In this document: piece by piece, positions 26,311 through 34,286 of the stretch
Position numbering within the stretch: position 1 is the stretch's first letter
Layout of the letters: every line of letters starts with the position of its first letter
Assembly: GCA_039028975.1 (NCBI GenBank)
Contig: JBCCHB010000090.1
Location: 3,164 to 67,163 of the forward strand
Direction of reading: 5' to 3'
From: JAHBNG01 sp039028975
GTDB lineage: Bacteria; Chloroflexota; Anaerolineae; Caldilineales; Caldilineaceae
Length of the DNA: 64,000 bases
Translations under genes and position numbers: made by a program
The notes under the pieces: generated by a model
Told to the model about the DNA's origin: nothing
Seen by the model: only the letters and a program-made list of their open reading frames with translations
Database searches by the model: none

Positions 26311-26776
26311 AAGCCGTTATCATTGGCATCGAAGAAAGTGGGAGATCAGGCGAAAACTTGCATGCCTCTTCACTTTATGTTACAAAGATTTCAGGCATTG
26401 AGAATCTGTAGACCACGATTGCTCTACCCGTGATATGCGGGCGCACACTTTATACTCAGATCCATTTGAAAACTCGGGTTTGCTCTCCTTTGCAGAGGTT
26501 GCGGAAAACTTGGATTTTCAAAGTGACTGCAGTATAGAAAATGGCGGTCTACCAAAAAATCATTCGCCCCAGCATCCGTATCCAAGTCATCTTTATCCAA
26601 GAATAATCCAATCAAGCGATATACAGAAGAGACCATTTGAGCTGCGCGCCTGTGGCTAACCACTCAATTTTCAAGAGAAGTGGCGAGATTCTCCACGCTT
26701 GTGGGGATACAATCCGCACCTACGGCTGCCATAATTTGGGAACACTGTACTAGATCATTCCACAAGGGATTGTACT
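26311..26776. other. Intergenic region, no gene supported
   Basis: About 470 bp. Open frames of 74 (plus) and 79 (minus) codons exist but have no ribosome site and no recognisable sequence. Nothing structured was seen. A promoter for the following three genes must lie near the end. Confidence 0.5.
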
Positions 26777-27514
26777 ATGATAGAAGAACTCCTTGAAGCA
26801 CTTTTAGAAGGCTCTCAGCCCCAGCAACAGAAGACTCGCCAAAAGCAAGCACCTCCATCTAGTCCATGGATGGATCTGCTGGAAGGCGTATTGGGAGGCA
26901 GCGGTCAACAGTCACCAGCACCCAGGGAAGAGGTCTCCTCTTTTGGCATTGGTGACATTTTGGATCTGGTCCTAGGCGGGGGTCAACAAAGTGGCGGTCA
27001 ACAGAGCAGGGGTCGACAAAGCCCTGTAGGTGGCAATCCGCTGCTTGCACCCTTCACGGCTGCCCTAGCAGAGAAGCTAGGCATCTCGCCCCAGATGGCC
27101 TCAGTCATTGTCAGCGCCGCATTCGGATTGCTTATGGGCAAATTAAGTGGCAAAGATGGGGCATTAAGTGGCGGCAACTCGGCGGTCTTATCGGATGGGT
27201 TGGATCTAGACGATCTACTCGACGGCGACTTTTTGGAGAAGAATGGTGTAACCGAGAAAGTGGCCCGCCAAACAGGCATGGATGCCGAGGAAGCCCAGCA
27301 GAGCCTACTAGAAGCACTAGAGCTATTAGGATTGAAGAAGGGCGAAAAGGTAAAACCGATCCAGGAGAAAAAATCAACAGCCCGCTCATCCAAATCAACC
27401 TCTAAGAAATCCGCTCCAGCAAAGTCAACCGCAAAGAAACCAACTAGCAAAAGCAAATCCAGCAAAGCAGGTGATCTGAAAGACCTGCTTGATGATTGGA
27501 ATGTGCACGGTTAA
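26777..27514 (+). CDS. Acidic-core protein with DUF937/YidB-like segment and basic tail
   Basis: Protein of 245 residues. The N-terminal half is rich in Gln and Gly ('GGGQQSGGQQSRGRQS'), the middle (about 90-185) has 'APFTAALAEKLGISPQMASVIVSAAFGLLMGKL' and 'FLEKNGVTEKVARQTGMDAEEAQQSL', similar to the helical DUF937/YidB type. From 195 there is a Lys/Ser/Thr/Ala-rich tail like a histone H1 tail, 'KSTSKKSAPAKSTAKKPTS', then a short acidic end 'DLKDLLDDW'. Role unknown. It is directly followed by the protease gene, which also has a basic Ser/Lys linker, suggesting a shared partner or localisation. Confidence 0.6.
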   Translation: MIEELLEALLEGSQPQQQKTRQKQAPPSSPWMDLLEGVLGGSGQQSPAPREEVSSFGIGDILDLVLGGGQQSGGQQSRGRQSPVGGNPLLAPFTAALAEKLGISPQMASVIVSAAFGLLMGKLSGKDGALSGGNSAVLSDGLDLDDLLDGDFLEKNGVTEKVARQTGMDAEEAQQSLLEALELLGLKKGEKVKPIQEKKSTARSSKSTSKKSAPAKSTAKKPTSKSKSSKAGDLKDLLDDWNVHG

Positions 27515-27525
27515 GGAGAACCACT

Positions 27526-29151
27526 ATGGCATCAGCTAATCTTATCAAAAATACCTTACCGGCAGTGGTTCAGATTGTGGCGCTGCGTCAAGGCTTTATG
27601 GGGAATCTATCTTCCGCATGGACAGGTTCAGGCACAATCGTTCACCCCCAAGGGGTCATTCTAACCAACTGCCACGTGGCTAATCCCCGGGCCATGGGCA
27701 TGCCTTCTCCTCCAGCCGATAAACTGGCCATTGCCATTACCGAGCGCTCTGATGAGCCGCCGGTGCTCACATACATAGCCGAAATCGTTGTCCAATCCCC
27801 GGAGATGGATTTGGCCGTTTTGCGTATTGCGTCCCGCATGGATGGGAAATCGGTTCATCGCCTCAATCTGCCCGCCGTACCTATCGGTGACTCTGATTCC
27901 CTAGAGTTAGGCGATGTCATGTCCATCTTTGGCTATCCCGGCATAGGGGGAGAAACAGTGACCTTTACCTCTGGCAGCGTCTCTGGCTTTACCCAACAGC
28001 GAGATGTGACCAGTGGTCGAGCCTGGATCAAGACAGATGCCACCATCGCGGGTGGCAACTCAGGTGGGACATCTGTAAACAACCAAGGATATCTAGTCGG
28101 CATTCCAACCCAAGCGGCAGCAGGTACAGGAATCTCACCAGTTGACGCGCGCCCTGTGGTGGATACGAACCAGGATGGGCGGGTGGATCAACGTGATACC
28201 CCGATGTCCATTGGGGGCTTTATCAATGGTTTGCGCCCAGTCAATATGGCCAAGCCGCTGCTGCAGAAGGCGGGCATGCAATTTACTAGCGGTAGTCGAA
28301 AAAGGAGCACAGGTAAGTCAACTGAGAAATCAACCAATAAATCGAGCAGCCGCTCGAAGAGTAAGTCTGCTGGTAAAACCGTGGTTGAATCTGAAAGGGG
28401 TACCTCACCTGAGCCCAAGAAGCGCAGTGGCAGATTGGCGGGCCTCAAGTCTGGCGAGCGTCCCACAGCCAAATCCAAAACCAAAGCAATCACCCCAACC
28501 ATTACTGATCTGGTCTTCTGTGATCGGGTCACCAAAGACGGTCGCCCGGTCAATCCATCAGCCATTCTGCCCGGTGGAAAGAAGCAGATCTATGCCAGCT
28601 TTGAATTCGATGGCATGCGCAACCGGACCAAATGGGGGCAAGTCTGGTCGGTTGATGGTCAGAAAGTTTATGAAGATGAGGCAGCTTGGAGTGATGGCCC
28701 CAGAGGCCGCAAAACGCTGGCCGTGCAAAGTCGCAAGCCCCTCCCCGATGGGAAATATCATCTGGCCATCTATGTGAAAGGGGCAATCATAGCGGAAGGT
28801 GAAGTCACCGTGGGGCGCCCCAATGAAGATGCTGATATCCAGATTTCGGGCCAAGTCATTGATCGCGACACCAACCGAGGAATCAACGATGCGTTGGTGA
28901 TTGTGCTGAAGCCGGGTATCCGCACAAGTGACTTTATTAAGAAGCAAGAGCGAGAGATGGCCCTAACCTCCACCAAGACTAAACGGGCTGGGCGTTTTAC
29001 GCTGCCCGATCAGTTGCCCAAAGGGCAAGCTTATGGGCTAGTCGTTGTGGCACGTGGTTACCAAGACATGGCCATCGAAAGTGCTTTACGCATCAGCCCT
29101 CAAGCGCCCGAGAAGGCTCAGATCCATCCGGTTCCCATGGTTCGCGAATAA
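27526..29151 (+). CDS. Trypsin-like serine protease with basic linker and C-terminal beta domains
   Basis: Protein of 541 residues; ATG 27526 has AAGGAGA before it (the longer frame from 27496 overlaps the previous gene). Trypsin fold at 5-235 with triad His50 (LTNCHVA), Asp95 (MDLAVL) and Ser179 (GGNSGG). A calcium-loop-like 'DTNQDGRVDQRD' follows the Ser region. A linker about 255-325 is rich in Lys/Ser/Thr. Then come two beta-domain regions, the last a carboxypeptidase-regulatory-like domain ('ISGQVIDRDTNRGINDALVIVL'). No signal peptide and no PDZ domain, unlike DegP. Likely cytoplasmic protease or processing enzyme with the upstream and downstream genes. Confidence 0.82.
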   Translation: MASANLIKNTLPAVVQIVALRQGFMGNLSSAWTGSGTIVHPQGVILTNCHVANPRAMGMPSPPADKLAIAITERSDEPPVLTYIAEIVVQSPEMDLAVLRIASRMDGKSVHRLNLPAVPIGDSDSLELGDVMSIFGYPGIGGETVTFTSGSVSGFTQQRDVTSGRAWIKTDATIAGGNSGGTSVNNQGYLVGIPTQAAAGTGISPVDARPVVDTNQDGRVDQRDTPMSIGGFINGLRPVNMAKPLLQKAGMQFTSGSRKRSTGKSTEKSTNKSSSRSKSKSAGKTVVESERGTSPEPKKRSGRLAGLKSGERPTAKSKTKAITPTITDLVFCDRVTKDGRPVNPSAILPGGKKQIYASFEFDGMRNRTKWGQVWSVDGQKVYEDEAAWSDGPRGRKTLAVQSRKPLPDGKYHLAIYVKGAIIAEGEVTVGRPNEDADIQISGQVIDRDTNRGINDALVIVLKPGIRTSDFIKKQEREMALTSTKTKRAGRFTLPDQLPKGQAYGLVVVARGYQDMAIESALRISPQAPEKAQIHPVPMVRE

Positions 29152-29259
29152 AGATTCCATAGTACAGTCGTTATGAGAATGGTACTTTGGTCTACCTCAT
29201 GGGGCCTCGAAAAAGTATCGTTCTCAGCGGAGATGAATATAAACGAAAGGTAGCGTAGA

Positions 29260-29916
29260 ATGCAACAAGCTGGAAACAACAGAGGCTGCATGATGATTGC
29301 CATGATTGTAGCCGTTGGTGTCTTTTTCTTAATGAGTGGTGGCGGTGGCTTCCTCGGTGGTGGTGGTGGTCAGGCTATTCCACCCGGAGGGGGTGAGAGT
29401 CTACCAGAGAGCAGTGGAGAAGCAGGAGAGGCTGAGAATTTACCACCCATTCAGGACGGTGGTCTATTAGAGCAGGTGGAGAGTGGTACCCTGGATGAAA
29501 GTGGTAGCGATAGTGGCGATGGTATTGAGGCTATGTATGACAGCCTCATGGTCAACGATGTTCACTGGACGGTTATTGAGGCAGACTACCTAGGAGACAC
29601 CTTATCCGATGGCACCCAAGCCCAAAGTGGTGAGTTTGTTGGGGTGGTCTATCAGATCGAAAATATGACTGATGCACCCATCACGCTTGTCAATCTGGAG
29701 TTGCTGGATGGGAACGATACAAAACATGAATATTCGCTGGAACTAAGTGCAGCCCTGGAGGATGGATGTAGCACAGTACCCTTAGAACCAGAGATCCCCT
29801 ACACTTGTACAGCCCTGTTTGATGTTCCTTTGGACGCGACCGATCTGCATGTGGTTTTGACTGATTTTAACATGCTCGGTGGAGTAACGGACACGCTTGA
29901 TCTGGAGTTGGATTAG
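29260..29916 (+). CDS. Membrane-anchored DUF4352-like protein
   Basis: Protein of 218 residues; AAAGG precedes ATG 29260. A single N-terminal membrane segment (about 10-26, 'CMMIAMIVAVGVFFLMS') is followed by a glycine-rich stretch, an acidic Glu/Ser linker to about 95, and a beta domain ('WTVIEADYLG', 'GEFVGVVYQIENMTDAPITL', 'YTCTALFDVPLDATDLHVVLTDF') of the DUF4352/telokin-like type. It would face the outside. Third gene of the block with the protease, 108 bp after it. Confidence 0.7.
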   Translation: MQQAGNNRGCMMIAMIVAVGVFFLMSGGGGFLGGGGGQAIPPGGGESLPESSGEAGEAENLPPIQDGGLLEQVESGTLDESGSDSGDGIEAMYDSLMVNDVHWTVIEADYLGDTLSDGTQAQSGEFVGVVYQIENMTDAPITLVNLELLDGNDTKHEYSLELSAALEDGCSTVPLEPEIPYTCTALFDVPLDATDLHVVLTDFNMLGGVTDTLDLELD

Positions 29917-29958
29917 GTAAATTTATTTCAAAGAGCTTTCAGCCAATTTGTGATACAC

Positions 29959-29980
29959 GCCCAGGGTTAAAACCCTGGGC
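29959..29980. terminator. Palindrome between convergent genes
   Basis: GCCCAGGGTT-AA-AACCCTGGGC is a 10-bp perfect stem with a 2-base centre between the stop at 29916 and the minus-strand stop at 30013. T-runs after it are weak (TTTCTTTTCT from 29991), but the position suits a shared terminator. Confidence 0.55.
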
Positions 29981-30012
29981 TAGAAAATGGTTTCTTTTCT
30001 AGTCGAACTTTA

Positions 30013-31020
30013 TCAACGATTTGTCAACAGATAAACCACAAACGTAGGTGCCCAATGGGAGACCATGTAGTCGTTATGCAGAGCATGAATGGTGCCAGCG
30101 TCTTGATGCTGTTGGGCAAGCTCAAGCATCGGGTCAACCAGGTGGTGACTGTCCGGCAGAGCCTGCCCTATCTTCTTTAGCATCCAAGCTCGGCTCATAT
30201 TTAGCCCTGTAAAATGAGCCAACTGCCCGTCAGAAAAATCAGCAATCCCCACAGGTTGCAGATAAGTTGCCAACGAATCTTCAACCTCTTCTCCTAGAAA
30301 TTTCCCCAGCCACTCTGCAAACTCAACTTGTCCCAAAACCCGTCGCATCAGATCCGCTTCTGACAAGGTAGGCGACAAAAAATCAGAGGCCGACGGCTCA
30401 TAGACCAAGGGTGCATTCTGATCATCCAAGTAAAAGGTGCGTGACCGGCTCTCGACTTGGGCAGCTAGATCTAGGTCAAGCGCTATCTGTGACCAATCAT
30501 AGACCAGTCCTAGTGCAAAAGCTGTTTGACTATGCAAGCCAGTCCGTACGGGAAAGGGGAGCTTCTCCAGATAATGCCTAAATTGATTGGATGCATGGGC
30601 TTCTAACGGCTCTAGTGTAGACAACCAGCTTTGGGCTTGGGGTGTGGCCCACTCTCGCAATTCAGCTGCAAGTTGAAGCAGCCAAGCCATTCCGTATGGC
30701 ATCTCAAAGGATCCCCGCTCTGCCAAATAGGCCATCTCCACAGCAATCTTCTCGGTGGTCAGGCAACGATGGAGAAGCGCCACGCCCTCATCAACATAGG
30801 ATGCATGTGGATAGGTACGGATGGCCCGTACGACCTGCCAGAAAGAGTGAACGCTCGAGTGCCAATCGTAGCAGCCATAGAAGGCCGGATGCAGAGCCGA
30901 AGGTTGACAGACCACATCATCATCGCCAAATAGCCTATGCAACAGACCATTTGGATATTCCCGCTCTAAGTTAGCCATAGTGACAGGAATAAAAGATTCG
31001 AAGAGAGATTGGTTGCTCAT
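30013..31020 (-). CDS. DUF2891 family protein
   Basis: Protein of 335 residues, normal for the family. 'LHPAFYGCYDWHSSVHSFWQVVR' near residue 42 and 'ALHNDYMVSHWAPTFVVYLL' at the end are family hallmarks; 'SEREYPNG'-like and 'RTGLHSQTAFALGLVYDW' also fit. The repeated helices with conserved His and Trp suggest an alpha/alpha barrel enzyme on a sugar or related compound, but no activity is established. It overlaps the DUF362 gene by 4 bp (ATGA), so it is the second gene of a coupled pair. Confidence 0.82.
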   Translation of the reverse strand: MSNQSLFESFIPVTMANLEREYPNGLLHRLFGDDDVVCQPSALHPAFYGCYDWHSSVHSFWQVVRAIRTYPHASYVDEGVALLHRCLTTEKIAVEMAYLAERGSFEMPYGMAWLLQLAAELREWATPQAQSWLSTLEPLEAHASNQFRHYLEKLPFPVRTGLHSQTAFALGLVYDWSQIALDLDLAAQVESRSRTFYLDDQNAPLVYEPSASDFLSPTLSEADLMRRVLGQVEFAEWLGKFLGEEVEDSLATYLQPVGIADFSDGQLAHFTGLNMSRAWMLKKIGQALPDSHHLVDPMLELAQQHQDAGTIHALHNDYMVSHWAPTFVVYLLTNR

Positions 31021-31973
31021 GCTGGCAGTAGTTCCATGGCATCATCTCGCTGCCACTGGAACTGTAGCTCAGTGGTTTCATGGGGTTTGAAGGACTTTTG
31101 CACGTCGGCAATCTTGGTTTCGAGAACCTCAATCTCCTTTAGATCGGCCACACCCAGTTCCAAGAGATGGCCATAGTGAAGCAGCCCAAGATCCAGTGGC
31201 TCAAAGCCCATGGACTTGGCCATGACGGCATCGGTAGCATAGACATCCACGCCCGCTGCCGCGATCCCCAAATCGACACCATCCTCGCCACCAGGGCCGT
31301 TGCCTTGGAGTCCTCGAGTCCCATCGACCACGGCAACGTCGGGCGTCAGGAACTGGGCCAGGCGGATCAAGTTGATGTTGAGCACTTTGGCTTCGTCGGG
31401 CAACTTCCGGTCGGCGTGGGATTGGAAGCCGTGCATCTTCACCCGGTCAATTTTGCGGATGGTTCCCATGATCATATTTTTCAGCGCCAGGGTTACCACG
31501 CAGACATCGTGGGTTTTGGCAATGGCCAGAGAGATGGTGCAAGGGGCATCCAGAACGGTTTTGGGCATGTGCACCTGATAGGGACTGCCGTCGGCCAAAA
31601 CGATCTCGGTCGTTTGCCACTGGGTCTCCTGGTTGAGATCGACTAACTTAATCGGGACATCATATTCATCATGGAGGGTATGGTAATTAAAGTTGTCAAA
31701 GGCCGCACCTGAGTAGTCTTCGTTGCCGCCCTCGGCAACAATGATCTCCTTAGGCGGATTGGGCGTGGTCAGTAAGAAATCGATGGTACCGCGGAGCACA
31801 TCTACATGGCTGGATGCCAGTTGGTTGGAGCCAGAAAGAAAGTTCGGCTTGAGCAGCACTTGCTCTTTTATCCGTGGGGTCACGTCATCCCGAACAAGAT
31901 CCAGGGCATGAAAGATATTGTCACGTCGATTAGAGCGCCGGGCCAACCCGACGCGTGCTTTTATGTTGGACAT
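31017..31973 (-). CDS. DUF362 domain protein
   Basis: Protein of 318 residues with AAGGAG before ATG 31973. Reads 'VLLKPNFLSGSNQLASSHVDVLRGTIDFL', 'EIIVAEGGNEDYSG', 'IAKTHDVCVVTLALKNMIMG', and 'VAVVDGTRGLQGNGPGGEDGVDLGIAAAGVDVYATDAV', the typical DUF362 core. Unlike many members there is no ferredoxin-like Cys cluster at the end. The function is unknown; members are often linked to iron-sulfur or redox proteins. Followed by the coupled DUF2891 gene. Confidence 0.82.
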   Translation of the reverse strand: MSNIKARVGLARRSNRRDNIFHALDLVRDDVTPRIKEQVLLKPNFLSGSNQLASSHVDVLRGTIDFLLTTPNPPKEIIVAEGGNEDYSGAAFDNFNYHTLHDEYDVPIKLVDLNQETQWQTTEIVLADGSPYQVHMPKTVLDAPCTISLAIAKTHDVCVVTLALKNMIMGTIRKIDRVKMHGFQSHADRKLPDEAKVLNINLIRLAQFLTPDVAVVDGTRGLQGNGPGGEDGVDLGIAAAGVDVYATDAVMAKSMGFEPLDLGLLHYGHLLELGVADLKEIEVLETKIADVQKSFKPHETTELQFQWQRDDAMELLPA

Positions 31974-32112
31974 TGGTTCTCCTTGTAAATAGCTTTCAGC
32001 TAATCAGCATTCAGCCAGAATCTGGCGATGTTTCGAGGTCGACTCTTAAACTTTCCTCTATGAGTCTATTATAACATCCCTTCTCCCCATACGCATTTGA
32101 ATGACAACTTTG

Positions 32113-33924
32113 CTACCTGCGGATAATTACATGCTGCCAAGGATCATTTGCGCAATAATTGACTGTGAGAAGCCGTTTGTCCTCAAAACGAGCACTCTTC
32201 AAGCGACCGTACCAGTTTTCATAATTTTCGGTTCCTAAACAGAAATCTTCTGCAACAAATGGCTTTAACGTGTAGAGATTCCCTCCGATCGATTCGGCCT
32301 TCCAAAGAAACCGATCAAAGTCGCCACAGGGTCTTAGCCACACTGCACCATTTCCAAAAGGCTCTCGAACCACATCAGGGACAGTAAAACAACCCTTTGC
32401 GCCATTGCGATGTGTATATTCAACGCGATAGTAATCGGGGCGGCCTGATATAGGCGCTAACGTAAACCGATAGTCAGAAGTGCAAGTTGCTTGCTCTAAC
32501 TGTATTGGCAGCGTCTCCGTCTGCCCATCGATTGTTCGGATACACTTGTTGCTATGACTAATAACAAGTTGCACATTGCTTGGTTGAACAGACGTGTTTT
32601 GGGTAGGCGGATTAAGCTGAGTCTGTTGGGTTGGTTGAATTGGTTGAGTAGTCTGGGTAGTCTGGGTAGTCTGGGTAGATTGGGCAGACTGGCTATCGGA
32701 TAACTTAGTCGGAGTGCCAGAATCGTTGTATGTTACATACCGTTTCGAAACCCACCCCGTTGTCGTTGCCACATCGACTTGCATCCAACCTGCATTTGAC
32801 TGGTCGTCGATGACAACCAAGGACTGACCATTTTTTACTTGAGTAACCACCTGATAAGATGTACTCGGCCCTGAACGCACGTTCAACGTATTTGCTGTTA
32901 CGGTGACGCTTGAGGAATCAGTCGCACCAGTACGCGCACCGTCAAGATTACCGACATTTTCTGTAGTCGTTTCAGCACGCTCACTAGACTGTCCAAGCGT
33001 TATCGATTCATTTGCACAGACAGTTTGATCGACTAGGCTAGCAATTTCACACACAAGCTCTTCAATCTGTTGAGGATACTCCAATATTATCCATACCCCT
33101 TTTGGGTCATAACGGATATCACTTAGCACAACTTCATTTTCATCTTCGTCTAATTCATAAATGCGATCTAAATACTGGAAGATGTTCGAGTTGAGAATTT
33201 CAGCTCTAATAGGGCCGGTAAGTTCAATATTTTCCTGAGTGAAAATTGCAACGAAGTCATAGGTTATGACTCCTAACCCAGCTAGGATATCAAATAGACC
33301 AATAACATCTTCGCCGCCTGATACCAATCCTGTTAATCCTTGCATCATATATTCTAGGACATCCGCAATCTCGAAACCGCCATCTGAATTGCAATTTGGG
33401 CCACTAAGAATCGGCGGCTGCGTAATTATGCGATGATCCGACGATACGCCTAATTTCACGAAGGCGATTCCATCACAGTTGACACCAAAAACTTTAATCG
33501 TTTCAGGCCCTGCACGAACACATCCCCCGAAAGCACAGATTTCAGCAGGATTATCTGTGAAGTTGTCCCAGCTAAACGAGTATCCAATGTTAAGTTCCGC
33601 ATCAGTTATCGATAGTAGGCGAAAATTGTATAGTTTTCTGGTATTATACTTTGTATTCGTCTGCCAGACTTCTGGCTGGTTTCTGGTAACCGCACTTAAA
33701 ATTGGGGAGCCAATACGAAATCCGATCTCGTTACTCTCTAGGTCAATGTGCGGTTTAATACAGTCGTCAAAATCATCGTAGGCAGCCCAACAGTCAATGA
33801 TATAGCGGACAAGCTGCTTTTCATCAACTTGAGCCACTGCCTTGTCCGGGTAGACAATAAACATCACCACGACAATACATGATCCAAGTACTAGGTTCAA
33901 CCATGTTACGTATTTTCTCGTCAT
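32113..33924 (-). CDS. Secreted SH3b-domain protein with ricin-like end
   Basis: Protein of 603 residues; GGAG precedes ATG 33924. Signal peptide about 1-31 ('LGSCIVVVMFIVYP', 'KAVAQ'). The first 320 residues have many Cys and no family I recognise. Residues about 338-402 are a bacterial SH3 domain ('ANTLNVRSGPSTSYQVVTQV', 'GWMQVDVATTTGWVSKRYV'), which often binds cell-wall peptide. A Gln/Thr linker (TQTTQTTQTTQPIQPTQQTQ) leads to a beta-trefoil-like end with Trp and Cys ('WLRPCGDFDRFLWKAE', 'FCLGTENYENW'). Probably a cell-surface protein. It stands alone. Confidence 0.75.
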   Translation of the reverse strand: MTRKYVTWLNLVLGSCIVVVMFIVYPDKAVAQVDEKQLVRYIIDCWAAYDDFDDCIKPHIDLESNEIGFRIGSPILSAVTRNQPEVWQTNTKYNTRKLYNFRLLSITDAELNIGYSFSWDNFTDNPAEICAFGGCVRAGPETIKVFGVNCDGIAFVKLGVSSDHRIITQPPILSGPNCNSDGGFEIADVLEYMMQGLTGLVSGGEDVIGLFDILAGLGVITYDFVAIFTQENIELTGPIRAEILNSNIFQYLDRIYELDEDENEVVLSDIRYDPKGVWIILEYPQQIEELVCEIASLVDQTVCANESITLGQSSERAETTTENVGNLDGARTGATDSSSVTVTANTLNVRSGPSTSYQVVTQVKNGQSLVVIDDQSNAGWMQVDVATTTGWVSKRYVTYNDSGTPTKLSDSQSAQSTQTTQTTQTTQPIQPTQQTQLNPPTQNTSVQPSNVQLVISHSNKCIRTIDGQTETLPIQLEQATCTSDYRFTLAPISGRPDYYRVEYTHRNGAKGCFTVPDVVREPFGNGAVWLRPCGDFDRFLWKAESIGGNLYTLKPFVAEDFCLGTENYENWYGRLKSARFEDKRLLTVNYCANDPWQHVIIRR

Positions 33925-34024
33925 AATTTCTCCAATCTACAGCGCTTACTTGAAAACAAGAGCAGCCACTCTAGCGAAACGGGCAGCCTATCAACGCCAG
34001 CAGCTTTAGCATACTGATTTTCTT

Positions 34025-34151
34025 AGGTCATTCCAATAAATTAAGTATACACTGAGAAGGCGTTCTCTAACGCCGGATTACTCGGGTATACGCCGCATTA
34101 GAGAATGCGCCCTACATAGCTTTCTGGGTAATTTATTTATTGGAATGACCT
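34025..34151. repeat. Palindromic MITE with 19-bp terminal inverted repeats
   Basis: GGTCATTCCAATAAATTAA (34026-34044) and TTTATTTATTGGAATGACC (34132-34150) are near-perfect inverted ends, with TTA flanking both sides, which may be a target duplication. Inside, GGCGTTCTCTAACGC and GCATTAGAGAATGCGCC form a second inner stem, so nearly the whole 127 bp is palindromic. No coding capacity. It lies upstream of the SH3b gene. Confidence 0.75.
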
Positions 34152-34286
34152 TAATTCCCTTCTGTAAAGGATTTATTATGGTAATGCTCCCTTAAAAACA
34201 GTAACCGCGCTCTATCTCAGATCTATCTCAGATCTATACTTTGGCTATACGTCCTCCATATCAAAGGTTAAGGCACCAACATCCTC

